Assembly (NCBI GenBank): GCA_024336345.1
Contig: JANFOG010000012.1
Span: 744,001-808,000 of the forward strand
Length of the DNA stretch: 64,000 bases
Direction: 5' to 3'
Source: Mariannaea sp. PMI_226
Lineage: Eukaryota; Ascomycota; Sordariomycetes; Hypocreales; Nectriaceae
Below, piece by piece: positions 11,934 through 23,699 of this stretch. The notes under the pieces were generated by a model. It had not been told where the DNA came from. It saw only the letters and a list, made by a program, of their open reading frames with translations, and made no database searches. Both the position numbers and the translations under genes were made by a program. Numbering within the stretch: position 1 is the first letter of the stretch; each line of letters begins with the position of its first letter.

Positions 11934-13874
11934 CCATTTCTCGGTCGGTTGCCTGGAGCCAATTCAGGCACTCACACCCCCAAACCATCTCGAAACTGGC
12001 ATAGACAACTCAACTTAGCATGCTTTGCAACTCGTAAGATGCATGGTCTATCGGATCAATATTCTCTTTGATGAATCCTTGGTTCATCGCTTGTTTCCGA
12101 TTGCTTTGGGCGCCTGCCTAACAGTTTCGGATTTTTCTTTTTTTGGCAGCTTTGCCCCAAGGCAACGATGTCCGGGGACATCGGTTCTTGACTTTACTGC
12201 TCCTCGTTAAGGTGATTGAGGGCTCATGATGGGCAATATTGTTCAAACCTCCCGATGGGCTAATCCACCCAGGAAAAAAAACCCGACAGAACTAATAAGA
12301 GATGGGAACACAGAGTAGTGCACGACGGGAATCAGGTAGCAGAATCCCTGCGTGCTGAGCCGCCTGACCGAGAATGCTACTAGCGATCCACGATCGCTCG
12401 ACCGAGATCCTCTTTCCCCTTACCCTCCCTCTTTTTTTTGCTCTCCTAGTTTTTTTTTTTTTTCCTTTTTTTTTATTCTGTTTGACTTGCGTCCCCACTC
12501 GAATCCGCCGCATATTGCTTGCCAGTCGGCCGGTGGTTGCCCATGCATTGCCGAACCCGGTCGGTCGTGTCCAGTCATCCAGGCACACGCCCAGCAACCA
12601 AGCCCCACTCTATTCCGGCGCATTTAGCACTCACATATTTTTCTGCCTTACCCAGCCAGACCAGGCCAGTCTTGGTTGAACCACAAGCAAGGAGTACGTA
12701 CATACATGCGTACATTGCCGTACCCGTTTGATCCCTCCGCTCACCCCCATGTACTCCTGTACAGTGGAGTGTGGGTCGTGCGTTGTTCACTTACACACCA
12801 CCCTCACTCCTCCCAAGACTTTCCAGGTACACTTACGATGGGCTGGCTCTTCGCACACCCGCCTTCTTTGCTTCGTGCAATTGGGGGTCACGGGAGAGCC
12901 GATGTCAATAATGCCCACCTGCTAAGTTATGAACCTGAACAAGCTTGCCATCCTAATGGGTGTTGTTTACTATGACACATCGTTTCTCCGCCGAAGCAGG
13001 AGACTTGTTAGAGAGAGACTAGACCAGAACATATTTATTCTTTGACTCCCTTCTCATCTTGATGTTCCTGAATCTACTTTTCCTTGTTATAAGATCAACA
13101 GCTTTCCCCAGACTCCTGGTTTCTTCCTCGACTACTTTTTTGTTGCTTCTACCCCAGATTCAAAAGCTTCCATACAGCTTCTACACCTTACCTGATCACT
13201 TGCCACCTCCATCTTGTGCAACACTTACACCAGACTGACAAGTGACTATATCACCAGTCTCAACCCATACCACCACGAAACAGCTATTTTCCTAATACCA
13301 TCGCCTATCTTGCTCGCCAGTTTCTCGTTACACTACCGAGTCTAAACGAGAGAGAAAAGAAACAAGACCACAATCACTACCAACGAAAAAGTGCATTGGA
13401 GGGAATTCACGAGAAAGCGCTTGGAAGGCGAACAGGAAAAAAAAAATTGCCCTGGCTAGGAACCACACACACCCGCTTTGCACCCAGTGCTCCGAATCCC
13501 GCAGGCTAAAAGTACAAGGCGATCGACCCTAGCACAGCCCAAGCCCTGGAGAGAATTTAGCACCCCTGAACGCCATTTGCCATCGTCATCGGCACATCTG
13601 CAGCCACTGCGCATTGTTGCGTCAGCAGACTTTACGAAGTACACGTTGAACATCAGATCAAGGATTACTTTTTTCCTCTTTTTCGAACAAGCCTAAACCG
13701 TCTCTTCCACCCCTGGGTGGCCTTACGCCGGCTATTTACATATCACATCATCAAGTCAGCGGTGCCGGCATCGACTACTTGGTTTTCTGGTTTCGTCTTA
13801 GATCCAGAACAGAAACCTAAAAAAAATTGGCACCCTTGATATTTTGCTGGAAATTTTCCTAGACCTCCTTCACC

Positions 13875-15332
13875 ATGCCCCACCGTGTGGCTAACTTCCT
13901 CCGCACGTCGTCCGGCAACATTGCTCAGATCAAGAAAGTGGCGATTTCAAGATCTCGCAATTCCAGCCCTTACACATCAGACGGAGAAGACCAGCCCTAT
14001 TTTCCAACTCCAAAAATGCCTGATCTTGCGGACGGCGTTCGAAAACATCACCGCATTTCACTGCCTTTTGGCAAGTCATCCAAAGACCATCATGCCTCGC
14101 CAGTCACTTTGGGATGGAGCATTGAGAGTCCTCCCGTGGTGTTTCACGGAACCCCCGAGGAGAGCACCGGTGCTTTGATCACCGGCCAGATGTTCCTTGA
14201 CGTTCGACATGAGTCAGTTGAGATTGGGACTTTTACCGCTTCTCTTCGCCTACACACAGTCCAGAAACGCCCGTATCAGGGTCACTGCACCGACTGCCAA
14301 CAGCAATACGTCGAGTTGCAGAGCTGGAATTTCCTTGCTCATCCCACGACTCTGCGAAAGGGACGACACTCTTTTCCCTTCTCCATCCTCCTTGGTGGCC
14401 ATTTGCCTGCGTCTATGGACACTCCTCTCGTGGCCATCTCCTACGAGTTCAGCGCCGACGCCCTCATTACCAGCAACTTTTGTTCACACAATGGCTCGTG
14501 TGACCCTATTCACTTTGAGAAGACTTTCAATGTCAAGCGATCTATCCCTGAGCGTGCCCTTCCTCACCATTCTGTCCGCGTTTTCCCTCCTACCAATATC
14601 AAGGCTAGCGCCCATTATAACACCATCATTCACCCTACGGGCCAGAACAAGGTGTCTCTCCGCCTTGATGGCCTGGTGACACGCAATGAGAAGAACAAGA
14701 CCATTGACTTTTGGAGGCTGAAGAAACTTTCTTGGAGACTCGAGGAAACTATCAAGACGGTCGCTCCCGCCTGCAGCCGCCACTTGCCTGCACTGAATGC
14801 CACTCAGCCAGAGAAGAAGGGCTTGGCCAGGACCGAAGTTCGTCTACTGGGCGAGAAGCACCTTCACGAAGGCTGGAAGTCGGATTTCAGCGCCTTTGAA
14901 GGCTCCGTCGAGATGGAGTTCGACTACTTTGCCAACCAGTACAAGTCTCGCGAGCTCAAGTACGCCTGCGACACCAAGACTGAAGAGGGAACCGAGGTGA
15001 CTCATTCACTCCTCATCGAATTGGTCGTATCTCGGGAATTTGCTCCCGAGAACAAGCCTCAGATGGCGACCCAGACTGGTACTGGCCGCATCCTGCGCAT
15101 GCATTACAGCGTTGTAATGACCGACCATGCGGGGATGGGTGTCAGCTGGGATAACGAGGCCCCGCCTGTTTACCAAGACGTACCTCCTAGCCCCCCCGCC
15201 TACCCAGCCCTGGAGCTCCCAATTGACTACGAGAATCTTGAGCCTCTTAATGCTCATAGTCTGAGTGTCGAACCTACACCCCGACACTCCAGAGAGTCAT
15301 CAATAGATCAAGATCGACGAATGTCATCATGA
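13875..15332 (+). CDS. LDB19/Art1-like arrestin-related trafficking adaptor
   Basis: A single-exon gene of 485 residues. From about residue 75 to 270 it shows the arrestin-like LDB19 fold: TGALITGQMFLDV, an EIGTFTASLRLHTVQKRPYQ stretch, a CTDC pair, and the long FPFSILL-GGHLPAS-PLVAISYEFSADA strand series typical of LDB19 (Art1). Two PPxY motifs, PPVY (residues 430-433) and PPAY (440-443), lie in the proline-rich tail. By family knowledge these recruit the HECT ubiquitin ligase Rsp5/NEDD4. The inferred role is adaptor for ubiquitination and endocytosis of plasma-membrane transporters. The start follows a good context (CACC before ATG) and is the first in-frame ATG. The N-terminal 70 residues are basic and Ser-rich, perhaps for membrane binding or phosphoregulation. 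The next gene (Mdm10) is nearly 3 kb away. Confidence 0.92.
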   Translation: MPHRVANFLRTSSGNIAQIKKVAISRSRNSSPYTSDGEDQPYFPTPKMPDLADGVRKHHRISLPFGKSSKDHHASPVTLGWSIESPPVVFHGTPEESTGALITGQMFLDVRHESVEIGTFTASLRLHTVQKRPYQGHCTDCQQQYVELQSWNFLAHPTTLRKGRHSFPFSILLGGHLPASMDTPLVAISYEFSADALITSNFCSHNGSCDPIHFEKTFNVKRSIPERALPHHSVRVFPPTNIKASAHYNTIIHPTGQNKVSLRLDGLVTRNEKNKTIDFWRLKKLSWRLEETIKTVAPACSRHLPALNATQPEKKGLARTEVRLLGEKHLHEGWKSDFSAFEGSVEMEFDYFANQYKSRELKYACDTKTEEGTEVTHSLLIELVVSREFAPENKPQMATQTGTGRILRMHYSVVMTDHAGMGVSWDNEAPPVYQDVPPSPPAYPALELPIDYENLEPLNAHSLSVEPTPRHSRESSIDQDRRMSS

Positions 15333-18309
15333 CCATATTGACATGTCGTCTTTTTTCATATTATAATGGCGATTGTTTTTTTTTGTTTTTTTTCACGTTT
15401 CACACCCCCCTCTTCATCCGAACTCTTACACACGATATTTTATATACAGTTATGAGTCACGCGGCGTGCTTGTTTTGGGAATTTCTTTTATTTCTTTTCA
15501 TTTTTTACCATATACCCCACCAGCGTTGATTGGAAGACAAAAAGCTCTTCATTACGAAGGAACGGGAAGTACAGGATATTTTTTTTGGGAAATGACGAAA
15601 AAAAAAAAAGTACGGGAGGAATCTTATTTAATTGTTATGGACACATGACGGGAAAGGAATTGAAAACTACACCCTGAGCGTGTGGGAAATTGGTTTGGGA
15701 TTAGGAACTATTAGGATAAGAGCCCAGGTTGGAAAAACAAGCCGGGCCATATATTACCAGCGAAAGGTATATTCGCTTCCAAATACAAGTCTCAAACAAA
15801 AATCAAGTACCCAGATGCAAACCTTGTGCAGTCCAGTGTTTAGATGATCCTCGCGTTGCAGGGATAATGAACCAGCTGAGGGGATCCTCGGCCCGTTACA
15901 AACAAGGCCTCGTAAGTGCGCGCGCTATCGAGTTTAAAAGTGAGCGTCAACCGTTTACGCGGCCAGTCGTTGCCGCAGGCTGCCACACTGCCACCCCTAT
16001 CTTTCATGATGGCTACATTGCCTAGTTGGGAACTCTGCAGAAAAGGGACCGACTCCAGTTCCCTTCGTGCAGGATGTGGGAAAGGAAAGAATCTTGGTGG
16101 GGGGAGTATTTTAGCGGAGAGGGATGGGTGAGGAAAGGTGGGGTGAGTTGGAGTGCGTCTGGGGAAGAAGATTCGAGGGAATGTGCTGGAAATCATCTTC
16201 CGTGGTCTGTCACTGTGGTTTGATGGTTTGAATACCTAACTCAACATAGATGGTGATTCTAGATGGCAGCCGGTGGTTAAGCTCCGCGATCGGACGGGTG
16301 GTGCAACGCTCATATGTCATGCACATCTCTCCCACTTGACTCGCGCCCTATATCTAAAGTTTCGGCCGGGGAAAGCGGCCAGTAGGTGCCGCATGAATAC
16401 TTTACAGTAGTGTAAGGCTCCACAATGTGGTCATTGTCAACCATAAGGCGAGCGGACTGGATTGTGCCAAAACTTGTGAGGCTAAATCGAAAGGGATAAG
16501 TTGCCTAGTTGAACATAGTGTGTGTTGAAGTGTTTGTGTGCGAGCGTTTGACGACCCCTACTTTCTTTTTTTTTCACACATGTGATGTGATGCACTGGAA
16601 GCGTGAATGGGGAAGTGGATAACGAGTGCCGAGATCGACGAAGTTTTGACTCAAGAGGGAGTTGGCTCAGAGCTTTAATTTGTAGCTTTTTCTTGGAACT
16701 GTGTTGATGGATTGGCGAGGGAGATGGAAATGTGACGGTAGCATTGCAACACCTTTTCGGACATTTCCGCGGAAACGCCCTCTTCTCCAACTGTTCACGC
16801 CTTGGAACGTGCTTGCATGTTGTAGAGGATATGGACATCGTGAATGTGCATTGGTAGGTAGGTAGCTATGTAGGTAGTAGTCGGTAAAAATTGCCAACTG
16901 GTGCAGGAGAGCTGGGCAAATAACCGATAACTTCTGTCTTCCTCATCATCTTCTTCATCTTGGTCCTCCGGTTACAGGTACATCCAGTCTGCAAGTTTGG
17001 ATATACCAGGTTTTTGATCTAATACCTCTTCAACCTCCCTTCATTTTTTTTCTATTGGAAAAGGGTCAATCGTATTGACAAGAATGAGATCGTGTGGGCT
17101 TACCGTATCTCTGTCACCGGGGGCGTTTTGTATATTATATTACAAGGCGGCTTAGAGGAAGGTGGATCGAGGTAGAATCACGGTTAGGCTTTTCATTCTG
17201 TAGTTCCCAGGGCATCTTAAGCGAGCGAGCAATCGCGTAGAAATCTATTGCCCTCATGGGCCTAAAATGCCAAACAGAGCTTCCGATAACTGGGGTGGTC
17301 TCTTGGCTTGACTGAGAGACTTGGACTTATCGTCTTTCACGGTCATCATGACCATCATGACTGACGAGTCGGCCTGTATAGTTTTTGTCCGGTAGGTAAA
17401 TCTATTTCGTTATTAAATATGTGACGACCTCTTATCAAGTTATGGTACCGGAATATTTGAGAATAATGGATTTGCATAAACTCAGCCAAGCTCTTTCACG
17501 TCGTCCTAGGCAAGTATGGCAGACTAGGGCGTAGCCTTGCTTCTAAACAATTGTGTTTTAAAATCTGGCCATTTCATAAATTGAAGACGAAATGGCTCGA
17601 AAGCCGCCCATACTATATGGGTGATCTTTTCCAAATTGCCCAGGAAAATGGACGACAGAGGAGGGATGGCTGGTAAAGAAAGCCAATCGGTTCTTGGAGG
17701 TTTAGTATCTGCCTATGAGGATACCAGCCATGGATGAATTAAGGAAGTGAATACACTTATATTAGAGATCGAGACCACAATATGACTTCTGGTCAGCAAT
17801 TGTATTGTACTTGACTCTATATGATTCATATGTTCAATAAATGCATCGATCAGTTGTGGTGGAATACGAGTCTTCCTTCAAGCAAGTAATTCCCCTTCTT
17901 CAAAGTCCTACTTATCGCAACAGTAAAGGATGAATGAAACGAGGAAAAGCGACTGGTCGAAGCGGAGCTGGTTAACAAAGCTGCCAAAGCATCATCACAC
18001 CCAGTCAAAGAGACCTAGTCATATTCGGCGCCCAGGACAAGTATAGGGTAGGTAACTTTTGAAGCGGTGATAGTTATAGCAGCTTCATTATCTTATCAGT
18101 AAACCACTTTTAGCCCCACCAACCGAGTGATTGCCGATGATCTGCCAGCTACCTAATCAACCTACATACGTGCAGCTTCCACATCGACGTCACCCAAATA
18201 AACATCGTCCCATCTTGTCGCATTGAACAGCACGCCTCATTGAAGCCCTTGACCCGACTATTCTCTGAGAAGCGAATCGCGCTCAGGGATATGCAACCCG
18301 CTCTTTGAA
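15333..18309. other. Intergenic, arrestin 3' side to mdm10 promoter
   Basis: About 3 kb with T-rich runs just after the arrestin stop (probable 3' UTR) and no recognisable gene on either strand. A TAGGTA-repeat patch lies at about 16855-16880. The minus-strand frames at 15840-16196 and 16482-16897 have low-complexity composition and no motif, so I do not call them. Confidence 0.5.
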
Positions 18310-19689
18310 ATGCGGGAGTTTATGGACTATGTCCACAGCGCCTTCTACGAAGCGACAGGCTGGAACCGCGACAACTCGTATGCGGCGCTGAATTCAACCA
18401 CTGATGGTGAGGATTTCCAGGGAATTGTTCATTCGAGTCCTCACTAATCAATCTTATCGATAGCTCTTTTGAATTTCCAGACCCCTCGTGGTCTACGACT
18501 TACCCTGTCTGCGCTCGCTAGTCCGAATTTCGCAACATCCTATCAGCTCGGTTCCGTCGGTATCGTCGACGGTTCCATCTCATACTTGTTTTCCTCAGTC
18601 CCTCTTCGGCTTCTCCTAACACCACAAACCGAAAACGTACCCCTTCCAGATCTCTTGCGCTCCTACCGACCGCTCGCTGAGCTTTCCCGACGGACCGAAC
18701 TGTTGCCAGAGACTTCTCAAGACAAACCCGAACCCTCCCTATTGTACGGCCGATTATACTTGCCTCAATCCCTAGTCGAGGCTCTTGTGGTAAAACGGTT
18801 GTCACCTGCGCTTCAGGTTCAGCTGAGTGCAGTTTCGGCACAGCATCTTAGGAATGGGGGCACCGTCCTGGGATTGGCCCAGTATGACGTGGGGAAATAT
18901 GCCCTAGAGGGGCTTGCATCATCCGATGGAGGGCTTCTGGGTTTCAGAGGAGTATACAATTTCGGAGGTGATGCGGACGTGCGCAATTCTCCGCGACCCA
19001 ATGAGAATGGTAATGGGGAGAGGGAGAGAATATACGGTCGATTCAGCACTGGTGGAGAGATTTACTATGGAACGCTGAACAAGTCAGGTGGGATCAGCCT
19101 TGGAACCAGGTTCGCGACGTTACCATCTCACAAAGGCACACCGCTATCTGCGACGCTCACTCTCAACCCGCTTATGGGGAATATCAGCGCTAGCTATGCT
19201 GTTGTGGCGGGGAAACACTGTAGCCTGGCATCGCGGATGGAGTTTAACATATTCAGTTACGAAAGCGCCTGGGCCATTGGCATGGAGCTGTGGCGCAAGC
19301 CATTCAAGAGACCTGTTCTCGATGAAGAAGAAGAGGAGAAGAAAAAGAAGAAGAAGACGACGACGACGAAGGAGGAGACCTTGAAACCAAAGGATCAACG
19401 AAAAGATGGAGAGCGCAGCTTCCAAGCGAAATTGGAGTGGCGACTGGATGAGCCCGAGCCAGTAATTAAACAAGCTCCTGCTCCTCCGAAACAAATCGAG
19501 GAGGAGAAACCCGGCGAGGAAGAGTACGCCGGTGTACTCAAGACACGACTTGACCAGAATCTCCGGATCGGGTTTCTGTGGGAGGGCCGTGTGAAATCCC
19601 TCTTGTTTAGCTTGGGCACGGGAATCGATCTGAGGAAATTGGATAAGCCTTTTCGAACTCTTGGATTGGAGATTCAGTTCTCATCATGA
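18310..19689 (+). CDS. mdm10: Mdm10, mitochondrial outer-membrane beta-barrel (ERMES and SAM complexes)
   Basis: Two exons: 18310-18406 and 18464-19689, giving 440 residues. The 57-nt intron starts GTGAGG and ends GATAG with an ACTAATC branch site. The junction restores the Mdm10 N-terminus [19 protein letters not shown], followed by the NFxTPxGLRLxLSxLASPNF signature. The family is a VDAC-like barrel of the mitochondrial outer membrane. It links ER and mitochondria in ERMES with Mmm1, Mdm12 and Mdm34, and helps beta-barrel assembly by the SAM complex. The C-terminus, GLEIQFSS, fits a barrel beta-signal. A Lys/Glu/Thr-rich loop (about residues 301-335, encoded by a GAA/AAG/ACG repeat around 19320-19380) interrupts the barrel. 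Filamentous fungal Mdm10 proteins commonly carry such an insertion. Confidence 0.95.
19323..19378 (+). repeat. Trinucleotide-repeat tract inside mdm10
   Basis: GAA/GAG/AAG/ACG codon runs encode the Glu-, Lys- and Thr-runs of the charged loop of Mdm10. The reading frame is kept, so length changes are tolerated in this loop. Confidence 0.8.
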
Positions 19690-20413
19690 ACAACCCCCCC
19701 CTGGATAAAAGGACAGACTATCGAATTTGGATATGCAAGTGCCAGCCAGCCTCGAGCCGGCGGATCACAGAACTAGGCTAACACAACCCGGAAAAAGAGC
19801 CAGGGTTAAGTCCTCTACATGCATGAGAGGCGCACTCCGGTAACGCTTCGAATATGCTGGTGCTACGGGCGGGATGATCCACCCACCTGGCCGATAATAA
19901 TAGTTGGCTGTTTTGAAAGTTGGCAGAGCGTTGAGGTGGACAGAGCGTGGGGTTGTGTCACCTTGCTCAGAAGGCTTTAGGCAGGTGACATCCCGGGCAG
20001 ATCATGGGAATGACGGTTGAAATTTAGTTTTGGGGCGCAGGTGGTGTTTTGTGACAAATGTGTTTGTGATATAGATAGACACGGGGAAGCCACACATGGA
20101 TTTGAATTATCCCGAATGGAACCAATACAATACACGATTAAATAAGCTTACTACTTGTAAAGCTACGTAGACTTTGGCCGTGATTCACTTCGAAATGAGA
20201 AGCAGAGTCATGGCGATGTCAGGCTCGGACTCGGAGTCTCAGGGTGAGTCGTTGACAATGTCTCACCGGGACAAGAAAAACCACAAACGGGGCTAATTGA
20301 GGAATGCAGCAATTGTAGGGAGCGTGCATCAATAAATGGTTAGCATTGTGTATGATGTTATCCCGCGTGATCCGGGCCAGCGACACGAGTTGAAATGCTT
20401 CGTAAGCTGATGA

Positions 20414-20452
20414 TACACATACACACACGCACAACCACACACACACACACAG
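20414..20452 (+). repeat. CA-rich microsatellite
   Basis: An imperfect (AC)n run with a few CGC and ACC interruptions in the mdm10-ZIP intergenic region. No functional role is evident. Confidence 0.8.
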
Positions 20453-21339
20453 CTCGCACACATTGGACTGATATCGATGCCCTTGCGCAAAATTGGGCCG
20501 TGAGAACCTTGATGGTCTCGACAAGCAAAAAAGCCCTCCCAAAGCGGATGTACCTGGTTAGCTGCGGGATGTGTGGGCCGACTTGACCAATCATGGGAGG
20601 GTCGAGTTGACTGATTTGTCGAAATGGGAGGCTCTGAGAGGCTCAGAGCCTCCGCTGACGACTTGGGGGACTAGGATTGGGACTAGGACGGGGACCTGGG
20701 GGGGACGAGATGGGAGGGGGTAGTGGTGGGGTGGGGTAAGCGGACGGGCGGCTGTGATTCCATGCGCCACACATTGTTTTGGAGGGCAGAAATTTGTACG
20801 ATTCGTTGTCTGATTGTTTGCAAATTGGGGTGAAACCAGAGCAGAGATGGAGAACAATCCCGTACGAGGAAGAGGGGCGAAACGGCCCAGAGGAGGGAGA
20901 ATGGGACAAAGGGAACATGTCAAGATAACAATGAAAGGAGCTCGGGCTGGCCGGCTCTACTCAAAGGGATACGGTGAGAAACCTACAATCGCGGGATGGT
21001 TTGCGCCCTGAAGGGGTTGACGCAGTCGGTGCGAATACGCAAGACAAAGGAATGCATCTATTTGCTTCCAATACCATCGTGTCTGGTACATGTCTGACCT
21101 TTTGTCAGCTCCAGTCACCGACGCGTAAGGTCTGTCTGAATGACAAATCTTGACAATCTCTCAAGTCAGTTTGATGATGCAAGCCTCGTCCCCCCAACAG
21201 TGAGATGAAAGAGCATGATTCCTCAAACAAAGGTGATTGTGATGGCAGTTACGTAGTAGTGTTATCAAGCCACACGCAGTCTGTCGTCGGCTCGACTCGC
21301 GTGGCTGGGGTTCCCTGTCTGGTCTTAGGAGGAGGCCAT

Positions 21340-21370
21340 CAAGGTCCTCACCTTAAAATGACCCACCTTG
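21340..21370. promoter_or_regulatory. Cluster of CAAGGT/ACCTTG half-sites upstream of the zinc transporter
   Basis: CAAGGTC (21340-21346), CACCTT (21349-21354) and CACCTTG (21364-21370) lie within 31 bp. The yeast Zap1 zinc-response element is ACCTTNAAGGT, so these look like its half-sites in mixed orientation. They lie 1.3 kb before the ZIP start, which is far for a fungal promoter element. The assignment is inference from motif and neighbour only. Confidence 0.25.
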
Positions 21371-22694
21371 ACGCGGGCCAATCCTAGCACAGGCTTCAAA
21401 CTCCCTTATCCCGCTTCTCACGCTTTTCGGCCTTCCGCCCCGTCGAAGGGGGGGGGAAGTTCTTGAGCTTCGTCAACAGAGTTTTTTTTCCTCGATAGGA
21501 ATGTGGGAGAGTTCCTCAAGTGTAGAGTCAGACTGTTCAGTGCGCCCTTTGTTGAAACATCGTTCAACCTGTGTTAAAAAAAAAAAGCACTCCCTGAACA
21601 AATGTGGTGGTGTAATTTCAAGTTCTCGGGAATATCTTCGAAAAAAGCCTCTTGATGATAACCCATACATACGTCCATCCCACTATCATAGACCAAGGTC
21701 CGCTCCAACGGCACCGGAGCAGGAAAAGCCCCGTGCGCCGCCGATTTCCAAGACACATCCTCCCACCATCTATTACATAGTACCAAAACCCACTTCGACA
21801 CTGATTCCTCTTACCCTCCATCACTCACCTCTTCCCCTCCCAAACGCTCCTCCTGCGTCACTCCTCCTCGCAATTCTACCTCACAAGGGAGGCTCTTCTT
21901 CTTATTCCAAATCCCCCCGCCCTCCCCCGCGACGACCCTAGAACTCCCTCCCTCCCTGACTCGATTCCTCCCGTTACGCATCCCGGGAACCACGCAACGC
22001 CTGTCTTTGCTAGACACTCCCCCGATATTCCTACCCTCCTCCTTCTAGACTGTCGTTTTTTAGTCCCTCCATCACATACTATATAACGCACCCATTCACA
22101 TCTCCATTCCGGGCCGACCCTCTCCTGGAAACCCATCATCAAATACCCTGGTCCGGCAATTCGCTTCTGTTGTGGCCGTCTATTAGTCTTCGAGAACTCC
22201 CTCAACAGGTGTAGCAGTGCTCTCTCCCAACGTCTTACCTAACAACCCCCTGTCGCTCGCCGTAAACGAGGTTCGCATTTGAACCTTGATAGTCAGCCTC
22301 CCATCACTTCGGGGAATTGTCGATCACTGCCTGCCTTCTGTTCGCTCTCAACTTCAACACAACCTTGATATAACCCACACCTCGTCGGTTCACTGCAGGC
22401 CAGGCGGACTCCTCGAAGTGGTACATTTGTATTCAAATCACTTTCGAACCTCGCTATCTTGTCTCCCCGACACCCTTGGCATACTTGCCCTCGACATCGT
22501 TCAATCATCGGGGTTCCCTTCTTTTGGTCATCTCCCTCCTCTGGTCTACTTTGACGCTCTCACGAATAACGATATCTTGGACATCCGGTATTCGAACGCG
22601 TCAAGGACGAGACGCTCACGGGCTGTGTTCTGCTTGGTGCTTCTGATTCTTCACCAACACAACCTTTCAACAAACCATCTAACTAACCAACAAT

Positions 22695-23699
22695 ATGGCG
22701 GACACGGATGCTTGCGCTGGCGATCCTGTCGATGTTACCCGACGAGGACTTCGAATCGGAGCCATCTTCATTGTTCTGGCCGCTTCCGGACTCGGCGCCC
22801 TTACTCCAGTGATCCTCGCTCGACAGAGCAAGATACCGGCACCAAAATTCTTCTTCTTCATATGCAAGTTCATCGGTACAGGCGTTATTATTGCCACGGC
22901 GTTCATGCACCTTTTAGTGCCGGCCATAGAAAATCTTTCCGATGAATGTCTCGTCGACCGATTAGGAGACTATGACTGGGCTGAGTGTATCGCCCTTATG
23001 ACCGTTATTGTCATGTTCTTTGTTGAGATGCTGGCGATGAGACTCTCCAATGATGATGACGAGCACAACCACGAAAAGGAATTTGACCTCGACCCTGCTA
23101 TGGACATCGTCGCGTCAAAAACTCGGGGCTCCGACGTCGAGCGAGACGCTGATGGCTTGGCTCCAGGCGGTGAAGAGCATTTGGCTCACCGACGCGAACA
23201 TAAGGATGACGACAATAGCATTGCCAGTCAGCTTGTTGCAATCTTCGTTCTCGAGTTTGGCGTTGTCTTCCACAGCATCTTCATTGGTCTCACTCTTGGT
23301 ACGACCGATAACCTGACAGTGCTCCTGATCGTTCTCGTTTTCCATCAACTGTTTGAAGGTTTGGGTCTTGGCTCTCGGCTGGCGGTAGCTCCTTGGCCCA
23401 GCAGAAGGAAGTGGGTTCCCTTCCTCCTTGCTGGCATTTTTGCCCTTTCAACCCCCATCGGTGTCGCTGCCGGTATTGGCGCCAAGCCCAACAACAGAAG
23501 CACCCAGAAGCTCATCAACGGCATATTCGACGCTATCAGCGCTGGTATCCTGTTGTATACGGGCCTTGTGGAGCTCCTCGCTCACGAATTTATGTTCAAC
23601 CCCTACATGCGAAAAGCGCCTCTCAAGACACTGTTATTAGCATTTGCCTGCGTTGTGTTTGGAGTGGTAGTGATGGCCGTTATCGCCAAATGGGCTTAA
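22695..23699 (+). CDS. ZIP-family zinc transporter (Zrt1/Zrt2-like), plasma membrane
   Basis: A single exon of 334 residues with about eight hydrophobic segments, the usual size for fungal ZIP transporters. Metal-site motifs are present. HSIFIGLTLG carries His193 in the fourth transmembrane helix, and HQLFEG carries His217 and Glu221 in the fifth, matching the conserved binuclear site of the family. The loop between helices 3 and 4 (about residues 118-185) is acidic and His-containing (EHNHEKE, then EEHLAHRREH), the usual cytosolic metal-sensing loop. The N-terminus is extracellular in this family. The inferred role is uptake of zinc, possibly iron, from outside the cell. The start is the first ATG after an A/C-rich leader. 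Zinc-responsive transcription is usual for the family, and a weak candidate site lies at 21340-21370. Confidence 0.95.
   Translation: MADTDACAGDPVDVTRRGLRIGAIFIVLAASGLGALTPVILARQSKIPAPKFFFFICKFIGTGVIIATAFMHLLVPAIENLSDECLVDRLGDYDWAECIALMTVIVMFFVEMLAMRLSNDDDEHNHEKEFDLDPAMDIVASKTRGSDVERDADGLAPGGEEHLAHRREHKDDDNSIASQLVAIFVLEFGVVFHSIFIGLTLGTTDNLTVLLIVLVFHQLFEGLGLGSRLAVAPWPSRRKWVPFLLAGIFALSTPIGVAAGIGAKPNNRSTQKLINGIFDAISAGILLYTGLVELLAHEFMFNPYMRKAPLKTLLLAFACVVFGVVVMAVIAKWA

Larger units (their letters stand above)
8581..13874. other. Gene-free stretch, right part of the gap, ending in the arrestin leader
   Basis: No supported coding region. Open frames at 8937-9371 overlap each other in several frames on both strands, typical of GC-rich noise. 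A structured GC-rich island lies at 11760-11960. From about 12990 onward the plus strand is rich in C, T and A, as fungal promoters and 5' leaders are, and leads into the arrestin start at 13875. An upstream ATG frame at 13478-13696 lies in this leader, but whether it is transcribed cannot be judged. Confidence 0.5.
19690..22694. other. Intergenic, mdm10 3' side to zinc transporter promoter and leader
   Basis: Three kb without a supported gene. It holds a CA/TG microsatellite at about 20414-20452 and a CAAGGT/ACCTTG cluster (21340-21370). From about 21700 to 22694 there is a long C- and T-rich plus-strand stretch that probably includes the ZIP promoter and 5' leader. Open frames at 20219-20923 and 21501-22205 overlap on both strands and are low complexity. 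The plus-strand frame 22286-22945 is a shadow that runs into the ZIP gene in another frame. Confidence 0.5.

Noticed and set aside
15840..16897. Minus-strand frames upstream of mdm10
   Set aside because: Phe/Pro/Ser-rich low complexity, no motif and no splice partners.
22286..22945. 219-codon plus-strand frame before the ZIP gene
   Set aside because: It overlaps the ZIP gene in another frame and is a shadow of its leader and 5' coding region.
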